Assembly: GCF_003316845.1 (NCBI RefSeq)
Contig: NZ_QMIK01000001.1
Coordinates: 310,001-374,000 of the forward strand
Reading direction: 5' to 3'
Length of the DNA: 64,000 nucleotides
Source of the DNA: Cognataquiflexum aquatile
Lineage (GTDB): Bacteria; Bacteroidota; Bacteroidia; Cytophagales; Cyclobacteriaceae
This document shows, piece after piece, positions 7,757 to 17,623 of the stretch. Each line of letters starts with the position of its first letter. Within the stretch, counting starts at the first letter, position 1. Made by a program: the position numbers and the translations under genes. The notes below the pieces were generated by a model, which was not told the DNA's origin, searched no databases, and saw only the letters and a list, made by a program, of their open reading frames with translations.

Positions 7757-9349
7757 ATGAGACATTTTGCAGGTTTGTTCATGCGCCTTGACCAAAGTAA
7801 CAAAACGACGGATAAAATCGAGGCGCTGAAGGAGTATTTTTTGTCTGCGCCGGACGAAGACAGGCTTTGGACAATTGCGCTTTTTACACATCGCAGGCCA
7901 AAGCGTCAGGTCAACACAAGGTTGCTGCGTCAATGGTGTTGCGAATGGTCAGGAATTCCCGATTGGCTTTTTGAAGAATCCTATCAGACCGTTGGGGACC
8001 TGGCCGAAACCATTTCGTTACTTTTACCCATCACTGACGGACAGCAGGATTATTCTTTGAGTTATTGGATACGCTATTTGATGGATCTTGAAAACCTTGA
8101 GGAAAGCGCAAAAAAAGATCAAATCCTGCAGGCTTGGCAAATGATGTCTAAAGAAGAACGCTTTATATTCATCAAACTGATGACAGGCGGATTTCGGATC
8201 GGTGTTAGTCAAAATTTGGTCACACAGGCTGTCGCAGATGCTTTTGAACTCGAAAAAACTGAAGTCGCCCATCGCATCATGGGTGATTGGAATCCTCAAA
8301 GTGTATCATTTCAGGACTTGATTCTGGCAAAAAAACAAAGTGATGACCTTTCAAGACCCTATCCATTTTTCCTGGCTTATCCATTGGAAAAGGAATTGCC
8401 TGCTTACGGAGATATTAAAGATTGGCAGGTTGAATGGAAATGGGACGGAATCAGGGGTCAAATCATACAAAGGGAAGGTCAGGTATATATCTGGTCAAGG
8501 GGAGAAGAATTGGTCACTGAAAAATTTCCCGAACTTGCTTCTATGGCTTTGGAATTGCCATCAGGGACTGTCTTGGATGGAGAAATACTCACCTTTTCAG
8601 AAGGTAAACCCCTACCCTTTTCATTGCTTCAAACCAGAATCGGGAGAAAAACCCTGAGCAAAAAAATCCTTCAGGAAGCTCCGGTAAGTTTTATTGCATA
8701 CGACATTTTGGAACAATCAGGAATTGATCTTAGGCAGAATCCTATCAAAGAGCGAAGGATGGCGCTTGATGACCTTGTCAAAAATACCAATCATGACAGG
8801 TTAATTATTTCCCCTTTGGTCGAAGCGAATAATTGGGATGATTTGCTTACGCTACAGGGCGAATCAAGAATCCGAATGGCAGAAGGTTTTATGCTAAAAA
8901 AATCAGATTCATTTTACGAGGTTGGACGCAAAAAAGGCTCTTGGTGGAAATGGAAAATAGAACCGCTTACCATTGATGGTGTGCTTCTTTATGCCCAAAA
9001 AGGGCATGGAAGGCGGGCGGATTTATATACCGATTATACTTTGGCTGTTTGGGAGGGAGAAAAACTCATTCCTTTTGCAAAAGCTTATTCAGGACTGACG
9101 GATGAGGAAATCCGGGAGGTAGATAAATATGTAAAGCAAAATACACTTGAAAAATTTGGTCCTGTACGGACTGTCAAGCCTGCTATGGTATTTGAAATCG
9201 CCTTTGAGGGGATACAGGAAAGCCCAAGACACAAATCAGGAATTGCCTTGCGTTTTCCCAGAATCCAAAGATGGAGAAATGACAAGCCAATCGAAGAAGC
9301 CAATACTTTGGAAGATTTAAAATCACTACTTTCAGTCTATGGCAAATAA
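7757..9349 (+). CDS. ATP-dependent DNA ligase of the Lhr-associated repair cluster
   Basis: 530 residues. An N-terminal helical DNA-binding domain (about 1-200) precedes the nucleotidyltransferase core. Motif I is EWKWDGIRGQ, giving the adenylated Lys228; motif III is VLDGEILTF; motif IV is AEGFMLKK; motif V is WWKWKIEP. An OB-fold domain ends the protein (about 410-530). This matches the bacterial ligases found next to an Lhr-like helicase and linked to cisplatin-type DNA damage response. It seals nicks using ATP, in contrast to the housekeeping NAD-dependent LigA. Its stop overlaps the helicase start by 11 bases, so the two are cotranslated. The exonuclease that normally precedes it is not here. 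Confidence 0.95.
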   Translation: MRHFAGLFMRLDQSNKTTDKIEALKEYFLSAPDEDRLWTIALFTHRRPKRQVNTRLLRQWCCEWSGIPDWLFEESYQTVGDLAETISLLLPITDGQQDYSLSYWIRYLMDLENLEESAKKDQILQAWQMMSKEERFIFIKLMTGGFRIGVSQNLVTQAVADAFELEKTEVAHRIMGDWNPQSVSFQDLILAKKQSDDLSRPYPFFLAYPLEKELPAYGDIKDWQVEWKWDGIRGQIIQREGQVYIWSRGEELVTEKFPELASMALELPSGTVLDGEILTFSEGKPLPFSLLQTRIGRKTLSKKILQEAPVSFIAYDILEQSGIDLRQNPIKERRMALDDLVKNTNHDRLIISPLVEANNWDDLLTLQGESRIRMAEGFMLKKSDSFYEVGRKKGSWWKWKIEPLTIDGVLLYAQKGHGRRADLYTDYTLAVWEGEKLIPFAKAYSGLTDEEIREVDKYVKQNTLEKFGPVRTVKPAMVFEIAFEGIQESPRHKSGIALRFPRIQRWRNDKPIEEANTLEDLKSLLSVYGK

Positions 9350-11792
9350 TCCCCTTTCGGTTGCATTTCAATATTTCCAGAAAAAGGGTTGGATTCCATT
9401 TGAATTTCAGGTGGAAACCTGGCAGGATTTTTTGGATGGCAAATCCGGTTTGCTCAATGCCCCGACAGGAAGTGGGAAGACATTTGCATTGTTTTTCCCT
9501 GTCATATTGGAATACATCCGCAATCACCCTGATGATTGGCAAAAACCTAGAAAAAACGGCATCCAGCTGATCTGGATTACTCCTTTGAGGGCATTGGCTC
9601 AGGATATCCAAAAAGCCATGCAGGAAGTGTGTGAAGCAATCGGACTGCCTTGGAAAGTTGCCGTGCGCAACGGAGACACGGAAAATAAAGAAAGGCTAAG
9701 CCAAAAAAAGAATCCTCCTGAGATTTTGATCACCACTCCGGAGACCCTGCATATCCTTTTGGCCCAAAAAGACAATCATGCTCTGTTTCAAAACATGCAG
9801 GCAATAGTGATCGATGAGTGGCATGAATTGATGGGAAATAAAAGAGGCGTACAGGTCCAATTGGCCTTGGCTTACATCCGGCACCAGAGTCCCCAAGCAA
9901 TTAAGCTTTGGGCGATTTCGGCCACTATCGGCAATTTGGAAGAAGCCTGTCAGATTCTTTTGGGTGAAAGACATCCGGTACATATTGTAAAAGCCAAAAT
10001 TGAAAAAACCATCAAACTCCAAACTGTCTATCCTGATGAACTTGAAAAATACCCTTGGTCAGGACATATGGGGGTAAGACTTATTGACAAGGTCATTCCG
10101 ATTATTGAGAAACATAATTCCGTTCTGCTTTTTACCAATACTCGTGCACAAACAGAAATATGGTACCATCAGATTATGGAAAAGAGACCTGATTGGGCAG
10201 GATTGGCGGCTATACATCACGGTTCTTTGGATCAGGCAGTAAGGACTTGGGTGGAAGAATCTCTCCATTTTGGCAAGCTCAAATTGGTAGTATGTACCTC
10301 GAGCTTGGACCTTGGCGTGGATTTCAGACCCGTGGATGCCGTGATCCAAGTAGGTAGTCCAAAAGGGGTAGCAAGGTTTATACAAAGGGCCGGCCGATCG
10401 GGCCACCAACCGGGTCTGCCAAGTTTAATCTATTTTGTACCTACCCATTCATTGGAGCTGGTCGAAGCGGCCGCTTTGAGGAGTGCAATGGAAAACAATG
10501 AATCTGAAAACATCATTTGTCCCACTTTGACTTTTGATGTTTTGATCCAGTTTTTGGTAACACTTGCTGTCGGTGAAGGCTTTTTTGAGGAAGAATTGTA
10601 TCCGATACTCAAAAGCACCTATTCATTCAAAAATCTGACAGAGGAAGAGTATCGATGGACAATGTCTTTTATTACCCAAGGTGGAGAATCGCTGCAGGGT
10701 TATGAAGAATTCTCTAAAGTGGAGAAAGATGAAACCGGAAAATACTGCATCAAAAACAAAAGGGCTGCCATGGTCCACAGGCTTTCCATGGGAACAATTG
10801 TAAGTGAACCTATGCTGAAAGTAAGGTTCAAAAACGGGACTTTTCTGGGAATGATTGAGGAGTACTTCTTTTCAAAACTCAGGTTAGGTGACCGTTTTTT
10901 CTTTGCAGGCAGAAACCTGGAATTTGTGGCAATCAAAGAAATGAGCGCCATAGTCCAGCTTTCAAACAGGAAAAGTACCAATACACCCTCCTATATGGGT
11001 GGAAGGATTTCCCTCACTTCCAAACTTGCATTTAAAATCCGTGAGATATTGGAAAAGTCGACCCTTGGGATTTTTGACTCAGATGAAATTGCCTATGTCG
11101 CACCGCTGTTGGATTTACAAAACAGAATATCTCTCGTTCCGGATAAAAAGACGCTTTTGATTGAAAAAATCATATCCCGTGAAGGGTACCATATTTTCAT
11201 CTTTCCTTTTGAAGGGAGGATGGTCCATGAAATCCTCGGCGCACTGATAGCATATAGAATCAGCGTCAGCTACCCGATAAGCTTGAGTATTGCCATGAAT
11301 GATTATGGTTTTGAGATGCTTTCGGATATACCGATTCCGATCGAAGATATTTTGGAAGAGGATGTTTTTTCTGAAAATAATCTGGCAGAGGATATCAAGT
11401 CATGTATCAATGAAAGTGAAATGGCGAAAAGGAAATTTAGAGACGTGGCGACCATTTCAGGGCTGGTTTTTCAAGGATTCCCGGGAAAGCCAATAAAATT
11501 CAAACATCTCCAATCCAATTCCGGGATCCTGTATGGTGTATTTGAAGATTATGATCAAGACAATTTACTCCTCAAGCAGGCACACCGCGAGGTGTTGGAT
11601 ATACAGATGGAAAAAGACAATGTTCTCGAGGCAATACGCCGAATCAACTCCCATCAAATTGTTTTAAAAACTCCGGGACAATTCACTCCCTTTTCCTTCC
11701 CGATAATGGTAGACCGCCTCTCCAGGTCTACAATTTCTTCCGAATCTATGGAAGACAGGGTTGCAAAAATGAAAGCCTATTTGATAGAATAG
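9339..11792 (+). CDS. Ligase-associated Lhr-like DEXH helicase
   Basis: 817 residues. Superfamily 2 helicase with Walker A APTGSGKT (Lys47), motif II DEWH (159-162), motif III SATIG and motif VI QRAGRSGHQPG. A winged-helix region and the Lhr-core C-terminal domain follow, together the length of the short Lhr clade paired with ATP-dependent ligases. Such helicases translocate 3'-5' on DNA and work with the ligase in repair. The start codon at 9339 lies inside the ligase gene (11-base overlap). The usual fourth member, a PdeM-type metallophosphoesterase, does not follow; an unrelated sensor kinase does. Confidence 0.94.
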   Translation: MANNPLSVAFQYFQKKGWIPFEFQVETWQDFLDGKSGLLNAPTGSGKTFALFFPVILEYIRNHPDDWQKPRKNGIQLIWITPLRALAQDIQKAMQEVCEAIGLPWKVAVRNGDTENKERLSQKKNPPEILITTPETLHILLAQKDNHALFQNMQAIVIDEWHELMGNKRGVQVQLALAYIRHQSPQAIKLWAISATIGNLEEACQILLGERHPVHIVKAKIEKTIKLQTVYPDELEKYPWSGHMGVRLIDKVIPIIEKHNSVLLFTNTRAQTEIWYHQIMEKRPDWAGLAAIHHGSLDQAVRTWVEESLHFGKLKLVVCTSSLDLGVDFRPVDAVIQVGSPKGVARFIQRAGRSGHQPGLPSLIYFVPTHSLELVEAAALRSAMENNESENIICPTLTFDVLIQFLVTLAVGEGFFEEELYPILKSTYSFKNLTEEEYRWTMSFITQGGESLQGYEEFSKVEKDETGKYCIKNKRAAMVHRLSMGTIVSEPMLKVRFKNGTFLGMIEEYFFSKLRLGDRFFFAGRNLEFVAIKEMSAIVQLSNRKSTNTPSYMGGRISLTSKLAFKIREILEKSTLGIFDSDEIAYVAPLLDLQNRISLVPDKKTLLIEKIISREGYHIFIFPFEGRMVHEILGALIAYRISVSYPISLSIAMNDYGFEMLSDIPIPIEDILEEDVFSENNLAEDIKSCINESEMAKRKFRDVATISGLVFQGFPGKPIKFKHLQSNSGILYGVFEDYDQDNLLLKQAHREVLDIQMEKDNVLEAIRRINSHQIVLKTPGQFTPFSFPIMVDRLSRSTISSESMEDRVAKMKAYLIE

Positions 11793-11800
11793 CCAAATTT

Positions 11801-11829
11801 AGAATAAATCAGCACCGATGATTTATTCT
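11801..11829 (+). terminator. AT-rich hairpin after the helicase gene
   Basis: Perfect 11-bp stem AGAATAAATCA (11801-11811) / TGATTTATTCT (11819-11829). It lacks a clean T-run just after, so it is a weaker terminator candidate. Confidence 0.5.
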
Positions 11830-11904
11830 TATATGCAAAAATTGAAAATTGATGTTCTGTCATTTTTTTTGTCAATTTTTTTTAGCATTTTCTAAATTAA
11901 ACAT

Positions 11905-11935
11905 TTTGTTATCAGAGGTTTTAAGCCTATTTTCG
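11905..11935 (+). promoter_or_regulatory. Bacteroidota-type promoter of the TPR sensor kinase
   Basis: TTTG (11905-11908), a 19-base spacer, then TATTTTCG (11928-11935), a one-base variant of the -7 consensus TAnnTTTG. The leader to the ATG at 11970 would be about 30 bases. Confidence 0.6.
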
Positions 11936-11969
11936 AACGATTTTTATTATTAGAGCAGAAAAATATTAC

Positions 11970-13871
11970 ATGTTGAAATCTTACCCACTTTCCTTTTTTC
12001 TTTTCATCCTGTTTTTTACGCCGACCATTTCATTCGGGAGTTATTTTGAGGAGTTTGGCACCAAAGCAGACAGTTTACTTTACCGCTATCAGAACGCAGA
12101 TTCAGACAGGGAAAAACTCGATTTACTCTCAGAGTTGGTCAAAGTCATCCATTATTCTGATTCTGCCCAAAAGTATTATCCGGAGGCTATAAGACTAGCA
12201 AACAAGCTGGGGGACCATGAACTTGAAGCCCAAAATCTAAATAGATTGGGGGTTTATTACAGGAACATGAACCTTCAGGAAGAGGCCTTGAAGCTGTATG
12301 AGGAGGCTTTGGTGATCAGTCAAAAAAACAATAACCCTGTCCAGATTGGACACTCCCTGAATAACATCGGGCAGATCTATTTTTACAAGGACCTTTTTGA
12401 GGAGTCATTGGAGTATTACAAAACAGCCGAGGCAAACTTTCTAAAAGTAGACAACAAAGAAGGTCTGGCTTATAACTACACAGGTATGAGCCCGGTTTTG
12501 GGAGCATTGGGGAAAAATAAGGAAGCCTTAGAGGTCATCAACAAGGCCATAGCCATCCGTCAGGAACAGGGGAATGAAAGGCAGTTACTTGTTTCGAAAT
12601 TCAACAGGTCAGTTCTTTTGATGTCCATGGGGGAATATAACAACGTGGAAGAAGACATTCTGAACCTTTACCATTATGGCATCACCTATGACAAAATAAG
12701 AGCCATCCATGCCTTGGAAAAACTTGTAGAATTGAACCTGGCGACAGGGAAAATTTCCCAAGCTGTCCAATTCGCTGAGGAAGCAAAAGCCCTTCACGGA
12801 CAAAGACCCAACTCAGAATCGATTATCGAGATTTATGAGATGATGTACGAGTTGTATTTTGACAGGGGAAACACTGCTGAATCAAAAAATTACCTTGCCC
12901 TTCTTGAAGAAGAAAAGGAGATTTTAAGTGCCGAAAGGATCAAAAATTACCTTGCAGGTCTTACGATCAAAAAGCAAAAAGATGAAATAGCTGCTTTAAG
13001 CAGAGAAAATGAACTGATGCAGTCCAATCAGAAGTTCAAGATGTACATCACTTTTGCCCTGCTGATGTTGGCATTTTCATTATTTGTAGCTCTTTCCATT
13101 TATTATAGATCCTATAAAAAAGAAATATTTAATATCAGGAGACTTAAGGAAAAGCAATTAAAAATCGAAAGTCAGGCAGCAGAATTAAATAGGCTGAATA
13201 TTGAAAAGGATAAAATATTTTCTATTCTCGCCCACGATTTAAAAGCCCCTTTGGATTCACTTTGGGGTATGGTAAAACTGATCAATGAGGATAATCTAAG
13301 TCAGGAAGAATTTGAATCCTATCTCCCTATCCTATCCCAAAATCTCGGAAATAATTCCATGCTGCTGGAAAATATCCTGATTTGGTCAAGGAGTCAGATG
13401 AGGGGTATGAATTCCCAATTTTCGACATTCAATCTTTATCAATTGGTTGAACAAAATATATCATTCCTCTCAGGATCAGGATATTATAAAGATCAGATTC
13501 TCGAAAATTACATACCAAAATCTATTGAAATCGAAGCTGATAAAACCATGCTTGAAATCGTAATCCGCAACCTTCTGACCAACGCAATGAAATTTACTAG
13601 TGCCCATGACAAGATCACCGTTGCTTTAGAGGAAGAAGATAGATTCTACACAGTATCGGTATCAGACCAGGGAATCGGCATGACTGAAGCCGGGTTGAGT
13701 AAATTGTTTGGGCATGATTTTTACACCACTTCAGGTACCCATCATGAAAAAGGTACTGGATTGGGTTTATTGCTCTCCAAGGAGCTTGTAGAAAAAAACA
13801 GGGGAGAAATCTGGGCAAAAAGCCAGATCGGTTCCGGTTCCACTTTTTGTTTTACCCTTCCAAAATCCTAA
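11970..13871 (+). CDS. TPR-containing sensor histidine kinase
   Basis: 633 residues. Signal peptide at 1-25, an extracytoplasmic helical TPR array (about 60-330, repeats such as AQNLNRLGVYYRNM, QIGHSLNNIGQIYF and LAYNYTGMSPVL), one membrane segment near 355-375, then a HisKA domain with the phosphoacceptor His422 (SILAHDLKAP) and a HATPase_c domain (NLLTNAMKFT, SDQGIGM, GTGLGLLLSKE). This domain order is common in Bacteroidota orphan kinases. No response regulator lies next to it. Its end overlaps the 3' end of trkH by four bases, tail to tail, with no terminator between them. Confidence 0.93.
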   Translation: MLKSYPLSFFLFILFFTPTISFGSYFEEFGTKADSLLYRYQNADSDREKLDLLSELVKVIHYSDSAQKYYPEAIRLANKLGDHELEAQNLNRLGVYYRNMNLQEEALKLYEEALVISQKNNNPVQIGHSLNNIGQIYFYKDLFEESLEYYKTAEANFLKVDNKEGLAYNYTGMSPVLGALGKNKEALEVINKAIAIRQEQGNERQLLVSKFNRSVLLMSMGEYNNVEEDILNLYHYGITYDKIRAIHALEKLVELNLATGKISQAVQFAEEAKALHGQRPNSESIIEIYEMMYELYFDRGNTAESKNYLALLEEEKEILSAERIKNYLAGLTIKKQKDEIAALSRENELMQSNQKFKMYITFALLMLAFSLFVALSIYYRSYKKEIFNIRRLKEKQLKIESQAAELNRLNIEKDKIFSILAHDLKAPLDSLWGMVKLINEDNLSQEEFESYLPILSQNLGNNSMLLENILIWSRSQMRGMNSQFSTFNLYQLVEQNISFLSGSGYYKDQILENYIPKSIEIEADKTMLEIVIRNLLTNAMKFTSAHDKITVALEEEDRFYTVSVSDQGIGMTEAGLSKLFGHDFYTTSGTHHEKGTGLGLLLSKELVEKNRGEIWAKSQIGSGSTFCFTLPKS

Positions 13872-15319
13872 TTGGCTCGCCAAAAATATGGAGTAAACAG
13901 GACCAGGATCGTAAATAACTCGAGCCTGCCAAGAAGCATTAGAAAGCTGAGAAATACTTTTGAAAAAGGGTCGAAAAAGGCGAAATTATCGACAGGACCA
14001 ACCTTGCCAATTCCTGGACCGACATTTCCTAAACAAGTGGCAACAGCCCCAAAAGAAGTCAGGATGTCATAACCCATCAAAGAGATAATAACCGATCCGG
14101 TCACAAAGATCATCAGGTAAATCAGCAGGAAGTTCATGATATGTGTGATGATTTTTCCTGTGACCCTGTCTCCGTTAATTTTTAAAGGCACGACAGCACG
14201 AGGGTGGACGATTCTTTTGAATTCAAGCCAGCTATTTTTAAAAAAAGCCAGGTGTCTGACAAATTTGATCCCGCCTGCTGTAGATCCTGCACATGCTCCT
14301 AGAAACAACAGCATGAAAAACACCAAGGTCAATCCCGAACTGTATTGAGTGTAATCGGCCGTAATAAATCCCGTCGTGGTGATCAAAGACACCACCTGAA
14401 ACAATGTGTCTCTAAAAGCTTTTTCAAGGTCATGCCCTGAATAAAAATAAATTGGAACAGTCAGGAAAAATGCAAAAGCTAGGATTGCACCTGTATATGC
14501 CTTAAACTCATCAGATTTCCACACCCGGTCAAATTTTCCAGTGAGGCCAAAATAGATTACTGTAAAATTTGTGCCTGCCAGAAACATAAACAAAATCGCA
14601 GTATAATCAATGAATGCGGAATCGTAAAAAGCTAAACTTGTGTTTTTGGTAGAAAATCCGCCTGTAGCCATCGCAGCCATGGCATGGTTGATGGCATCAA
14701 AAAATGTCATTCCTCCCAATTCAAACAGAATGGTACAAACCACCGTAAGACCCAGATAAATATACCAAAGTCTTTTAGCTGTTTCCCTGATCCTTGGGTG
14801 AAGTTTGTCAGAGGTGGGACCGGGAGATTCTGCGACAAACAATTCAATCCCACCGATTCCCAAGAGAGGAAAAATAGCCACTGTCAAAACTATTATTCCC
14901 AGGCCACCTATCCAATGTGTCATGCTTCTCCAAAAAAGAATTCCCTTAGGCAAAGATTCCACATCAGGAAAAATGCTCGCTCCGGTTGTCGTCAGACCTG
15001 ATACCGTTTCAAATATTGCGTCACTGATGCTTGTGGCCGTTCCGCTTAGAAGGTAAGGCAACATTCCGAAAAATGACATCAAAAGCCAGCTCGTGGTGAC
15101 AATGAGGTAACCTTCCCTTTTTCTGATATTCTTGTCTTGCTTGGCAAAGGAAAAAAACAAAATAACTCCGATTAAAAAGGAAGCAGAACCAGAGATTATC
15201 AAAGGAATATGGTCACCGCTTCCATAGTAAAATGAAAAACCAACTCCCGGCAACATCAAGAGGGAAAAAAGCATTAACAATGCTCCCATGATTTTACCAA
15301 TGGCTTTGTAATGAATCAT
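13868..15319 (-). CDS. trkH: TrkH-family potassium channel/uptake protein
   Basis: 483 residues, all-membrane. The four filter repeats of the K+ pore are visible: TTTGAS (first), ATGGFS (second), TTTGFI (third) and GNVGPGIG (fourth). The protein forms the K+ pathway that is gated by TrkA at the inner membrane. It starts one base after the trkA stop region, so the two are one operon. Length is normal for TrkH/KtrB. Confidence 0.95.
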   Translation of the reverse strand: MIHYKAIGKIMGALLMLFSLLMLPGVGFSFYYGSGDHIPLIISGSASFLIGVILFFSFAKQDKNIRKREGYLIVTTSWLLMSFFGMLPYLLSGTATSISDAIFETVSGLTTTGASIFPDVESLPKGILFWRSMTHWIGGLGIIVLTVAIFPLLGIGGIELFVAESPGPTSDKLHPRIRETAKRLWYIYLGLTVVCTILFELGGMTFFDAINHAMAAMATGGFSTKNTSLAFYDSAFIDYTAILFMFLAGTNFTVIYFGLTGKFDRVWKSDEFKAYTGAILAFAFFLTVPIYFYSGHDLEKAFRDTLFQVVSLITTTGFITADYTQYSSGLTLVFFMLLFLGACAGSTAGGIKFVRHLAFFKNSWLEFKRIVHPRAVVPLKINGDRVTGKIITHIMNFLLIYLMIFVTGSVIISLMGYDILTSFGAVATCLGNVGPGIGKVGPVDNFAFFDPFSKVFLSFLMLLGRLELFTILVLFTPYFWRAN

Positions 15320-15320
15320 C

Positions 15321-16667
15321 TCAGTTAAGAAGTTTTTCGAGCAATGATTTTGCCGCAGGCAATGCCAATACGATTGCCTTGTCGTCTACTTGTAAAGTAA
15401 AATCTCCATCAGGGATGAATACTTCCTCTCCCCTGATAACACCGGCCACAATCGCTGTATTAGGAAAATGGAGTTCTTTTAAGGGTTTTTTTGTAAGTCG
15501 GTTGCCCTTGGTAATGACATATTGGATAATCTCTGCATCTACCCCGTAAATCCCTGAAACAGCCTCTACTTTCCCTTTTTTCAAAAATCTGGTAATCTGA
15601 TTGGCAGCTACCAGTTTTTTATTGATCAATGAATCTACGCCGATACTGTGTGAAATGTGGATATACTCCCTTGTATCCACATGGGCAATGGTCTTGTAAA
15701 CCCCGTGGTTTTTAGCACTTAGGGAGGTGATGATATTGGTTTCGGAAGATTCAGTAAGTGAAATAAATGCCTCCATCTGTTCCAAACCTTCTTCTATCAA
15801 AAGTTCGATATTTTTGTAGTCTCCATTGATAATCAGGGTGTTATTCAATCTTTCAGAGAGCCATTTGCAGCGCTCTTTGTCTCTATGAACCAGTGTCACT
15901 CTAAATTCTTCCTCTAACTTCAATGCTGTGGCATACGCCATGTCATCTCCGCCAATGATCATGATATTTTTGATAGTGACTTTTTTCTCTCCCAATAACT
16001 CAATGATGGATTCAACAGCTTTCTTGTTAGAAATAAAAAATACGTGGTCATTGTTGCGGATAACTGTATTTCCTCTCGGGATTATCGTGATCTGATCCCT
16101 CACTATTGCCACGATCCTAATATCCCCAAACAACGGGATGTCCTTCATATCAGAAATCTTTTTATTAAAAAGTGGGCTATATTGATCCAAAGATATCCCG
16201 ACAATGTTAAGTTTTCCGCCTTCAAATTCAAATACCTCCGTAAAAGTCGAATTTTTGATCATCCGGTATATTTCACCGCTGCAAAGCATCGTGGGTGAAA
16301 TGATATTGTCAATCCCGATATTTTTAAAGTAAATCTCATGCTCAGGTTCTAGGTAGTCATGGTTACGAACCCGGGCAATGACTCTTTTTGCTCCCAATTG
16401 CTTTGCTAAGGTAGCTGCTACAATATTGGTTTTCTCTGAGGTCGTCACAGCCATAAACATATGGGTATCCTTCAGATTTGCGCTGTTAAGAATTTCTAGG
16501 GAGGTAGCATCTCCCATGATGGTCATGACGTCGAGATGCGAAGCAGCATTGTCCAATGCATCTTTATCAACATCAATAAGGGTAATATCCTTGTTTTCAT
16601 AACTTAGTTGCTCGGCTAGATGGTAACCCATATCTCCGGCTCCTGCAATGACAATGTTCATTCCCAT
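15321..16667 (-). CDS. trkA: TrkA, cytosolic regulator of the potassium transporter
   Basis: 448 residues with two RCK halves. Each half has an NAD-binding Rossmann motif (VIAGAGDMGYHLAEQL near residue 5, IMIIGGDDMAYATAL near 235) followed by a TrkA_C domain. It binds nucleotides and controls TrkH opening. A second ATG two codons in (MNIVIAG) could be the start. The gene ends one base before trkH begins. Confidence 0.95.
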   Translation of the reverse strand: MGMNIVIAGAGDMGYHLAEQLSYENKDITLIDVDKDALDNAASHLDVMTIMGDATSLEILNSANLKDTHMFMAVTTSEKTNIVAATLAKQLGAKRVIARVRNHDYLEPEHEIYFKNIGIDNIISPTMLCSGEIYRMIKNSTFTEVFEFEGGKLNIVGISLDQYSPLFNKKISDMKDIPLFGDIRIVAIVRDQITIIPRGNTVIRNNDHVFFISNKKAVESIIELLGEKKVTIKNIMIIGGDDMAYATALKLEEEFRVTLVHRDKERCKWLSERLNNTLIINGDYKNIELLIEEGLEQMEAFISLTESSETNIITSLSAKNHGVYKTIAHVDTREYIHISHSIGVDSLINKKLVAANQITRFLKKGKVEAVSGIYGVDAEIIQYVITKGNRLTKKPLKELHFPNTAIVAGVIRGEEVFIPDGDFTLQVDDKAIVLALPAAKSLLEKLLN

Positions 16668-16768
16668 TTGATAATTTCAATAAAAGTCAGGGGTGTGAAA
16701 GCTTTTCCTGTCCAAATCGGGCAAAAGGTATGATGTTTTGTATCTAAGCGCAATAAGAAATAGTTTTT

Positions 16769-17428
16769 TTATTTACAAAAGGATTGGAGGTACTTATCGG
16801 TTTGTTTGTTTCCAAGTCTTTTGGCCTCATTCCAATCCTCACAGGCTGTTTTTGTATTGTCAAGCTTATAATGAGAGAAACCCCTGTTTGTCAATACGTC
16901 TGCATTTAATGGGCTCAATTTCAAAGCATAATCGTAATCAGGGATAGCTTTGGCATGTTGGTTGGTTTTCAGGTAGCAATTGCCCCTGTTGAAATGGTAG
17001 GCCCAAACGAGTTCAAATTCCTCACCATTGATTTTGCTATATTTGATGGCTTCAGAATATGCCTGAATTGCCTCTGAAAAGCGGTTTTCTTTCTGCAGAA
17101 TATTGCCCAAATAATACGCCATTTCATCGTCCTCTTCAAATATCAAAAGCCCTTCACGAAGTGTCTTGATTACTTTTTCCTTTTTGGATTCCAATTGACT
17201 TCCTGCTCTGTAGAAGTTTAAATAGGCCGCATGGTAGGAAGGGTCATTCACAATGACCTGCTCCAAAATCCTTGCTGCACTTTCATAATTTCCCTTGGAA
17301 ATCATGTCTACAGCAGTATTGTTGATTTCAATAGAATTTCCCCTGACTTCCGCATCTACCTCAAATATTTGCTGCGCAAATGAAACCTGCGTAACAAATA
17401 GAAAAATTATCAAACTCCAATACTTCAT
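16769..17428 (-). CDS. Secreted TPR protein with C-terminal Cys pair
   Basis: 219 residues: signal peptide (MKYWSLIIFLFVTQVSFAQ), then about four TPR units (SKGNYESAARILEQV, AYYLGNILQKEN, YHFNRGNCYLKTNQ, VLTNRGFSHYKL). The end has TACEDWNEAKRLG followed by a terminal SFCK. The two Cys near the end are shared with the TPR lipoprotein at 39131-39733 and could form a disulfide. Such repeats mediate protein contacts in the periplasm; the partner is unknown. It is about 100 bases upstream of trkA on the same strand. Confidence 0.8.
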   Translation of the reverse strand: MKYWSLIIFLFVTQVSFAQQIFEVDAEVRGNSIEINNTAVDMISKGNYESAARILEQVIVNDPSYHAAYLNFYRAGSQLESKKEKVIKTLREGLLIFEEDDEMAYYLGNILQKENRFSEAIQAYSEAIKYSKINGEEFELVWAYHFNRGNCYLKTNQHAKAIPDYDYALKLSPLNADVLTNRGFSHYKLDNTKTACEDWNEAKRLGNKQTDKYLQSFCK

Positions 17429-17623
17429 TTTAATCGTGTTTATTCAAAGGTAAAATGTATGTACGCAATGATGCCTGTAGATAGGATATCCATTTTAATT
17501 CTTGTCAACGGACTTATTTGCCGGGAACTTCGGTCTTCGGTCTTCCGTCCAGACTGAAGAAGAATATAGGGTTACAGGCAAAGAAGCGTATATCCAATAA
17601 AATCCGTGAAATTAACAATCAAT

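Noticed and set aside
12316-12803. Minus-strand frames inside the TPR sensor kinase
   Set aside because: Shadows of the real gene; no start context or motif.
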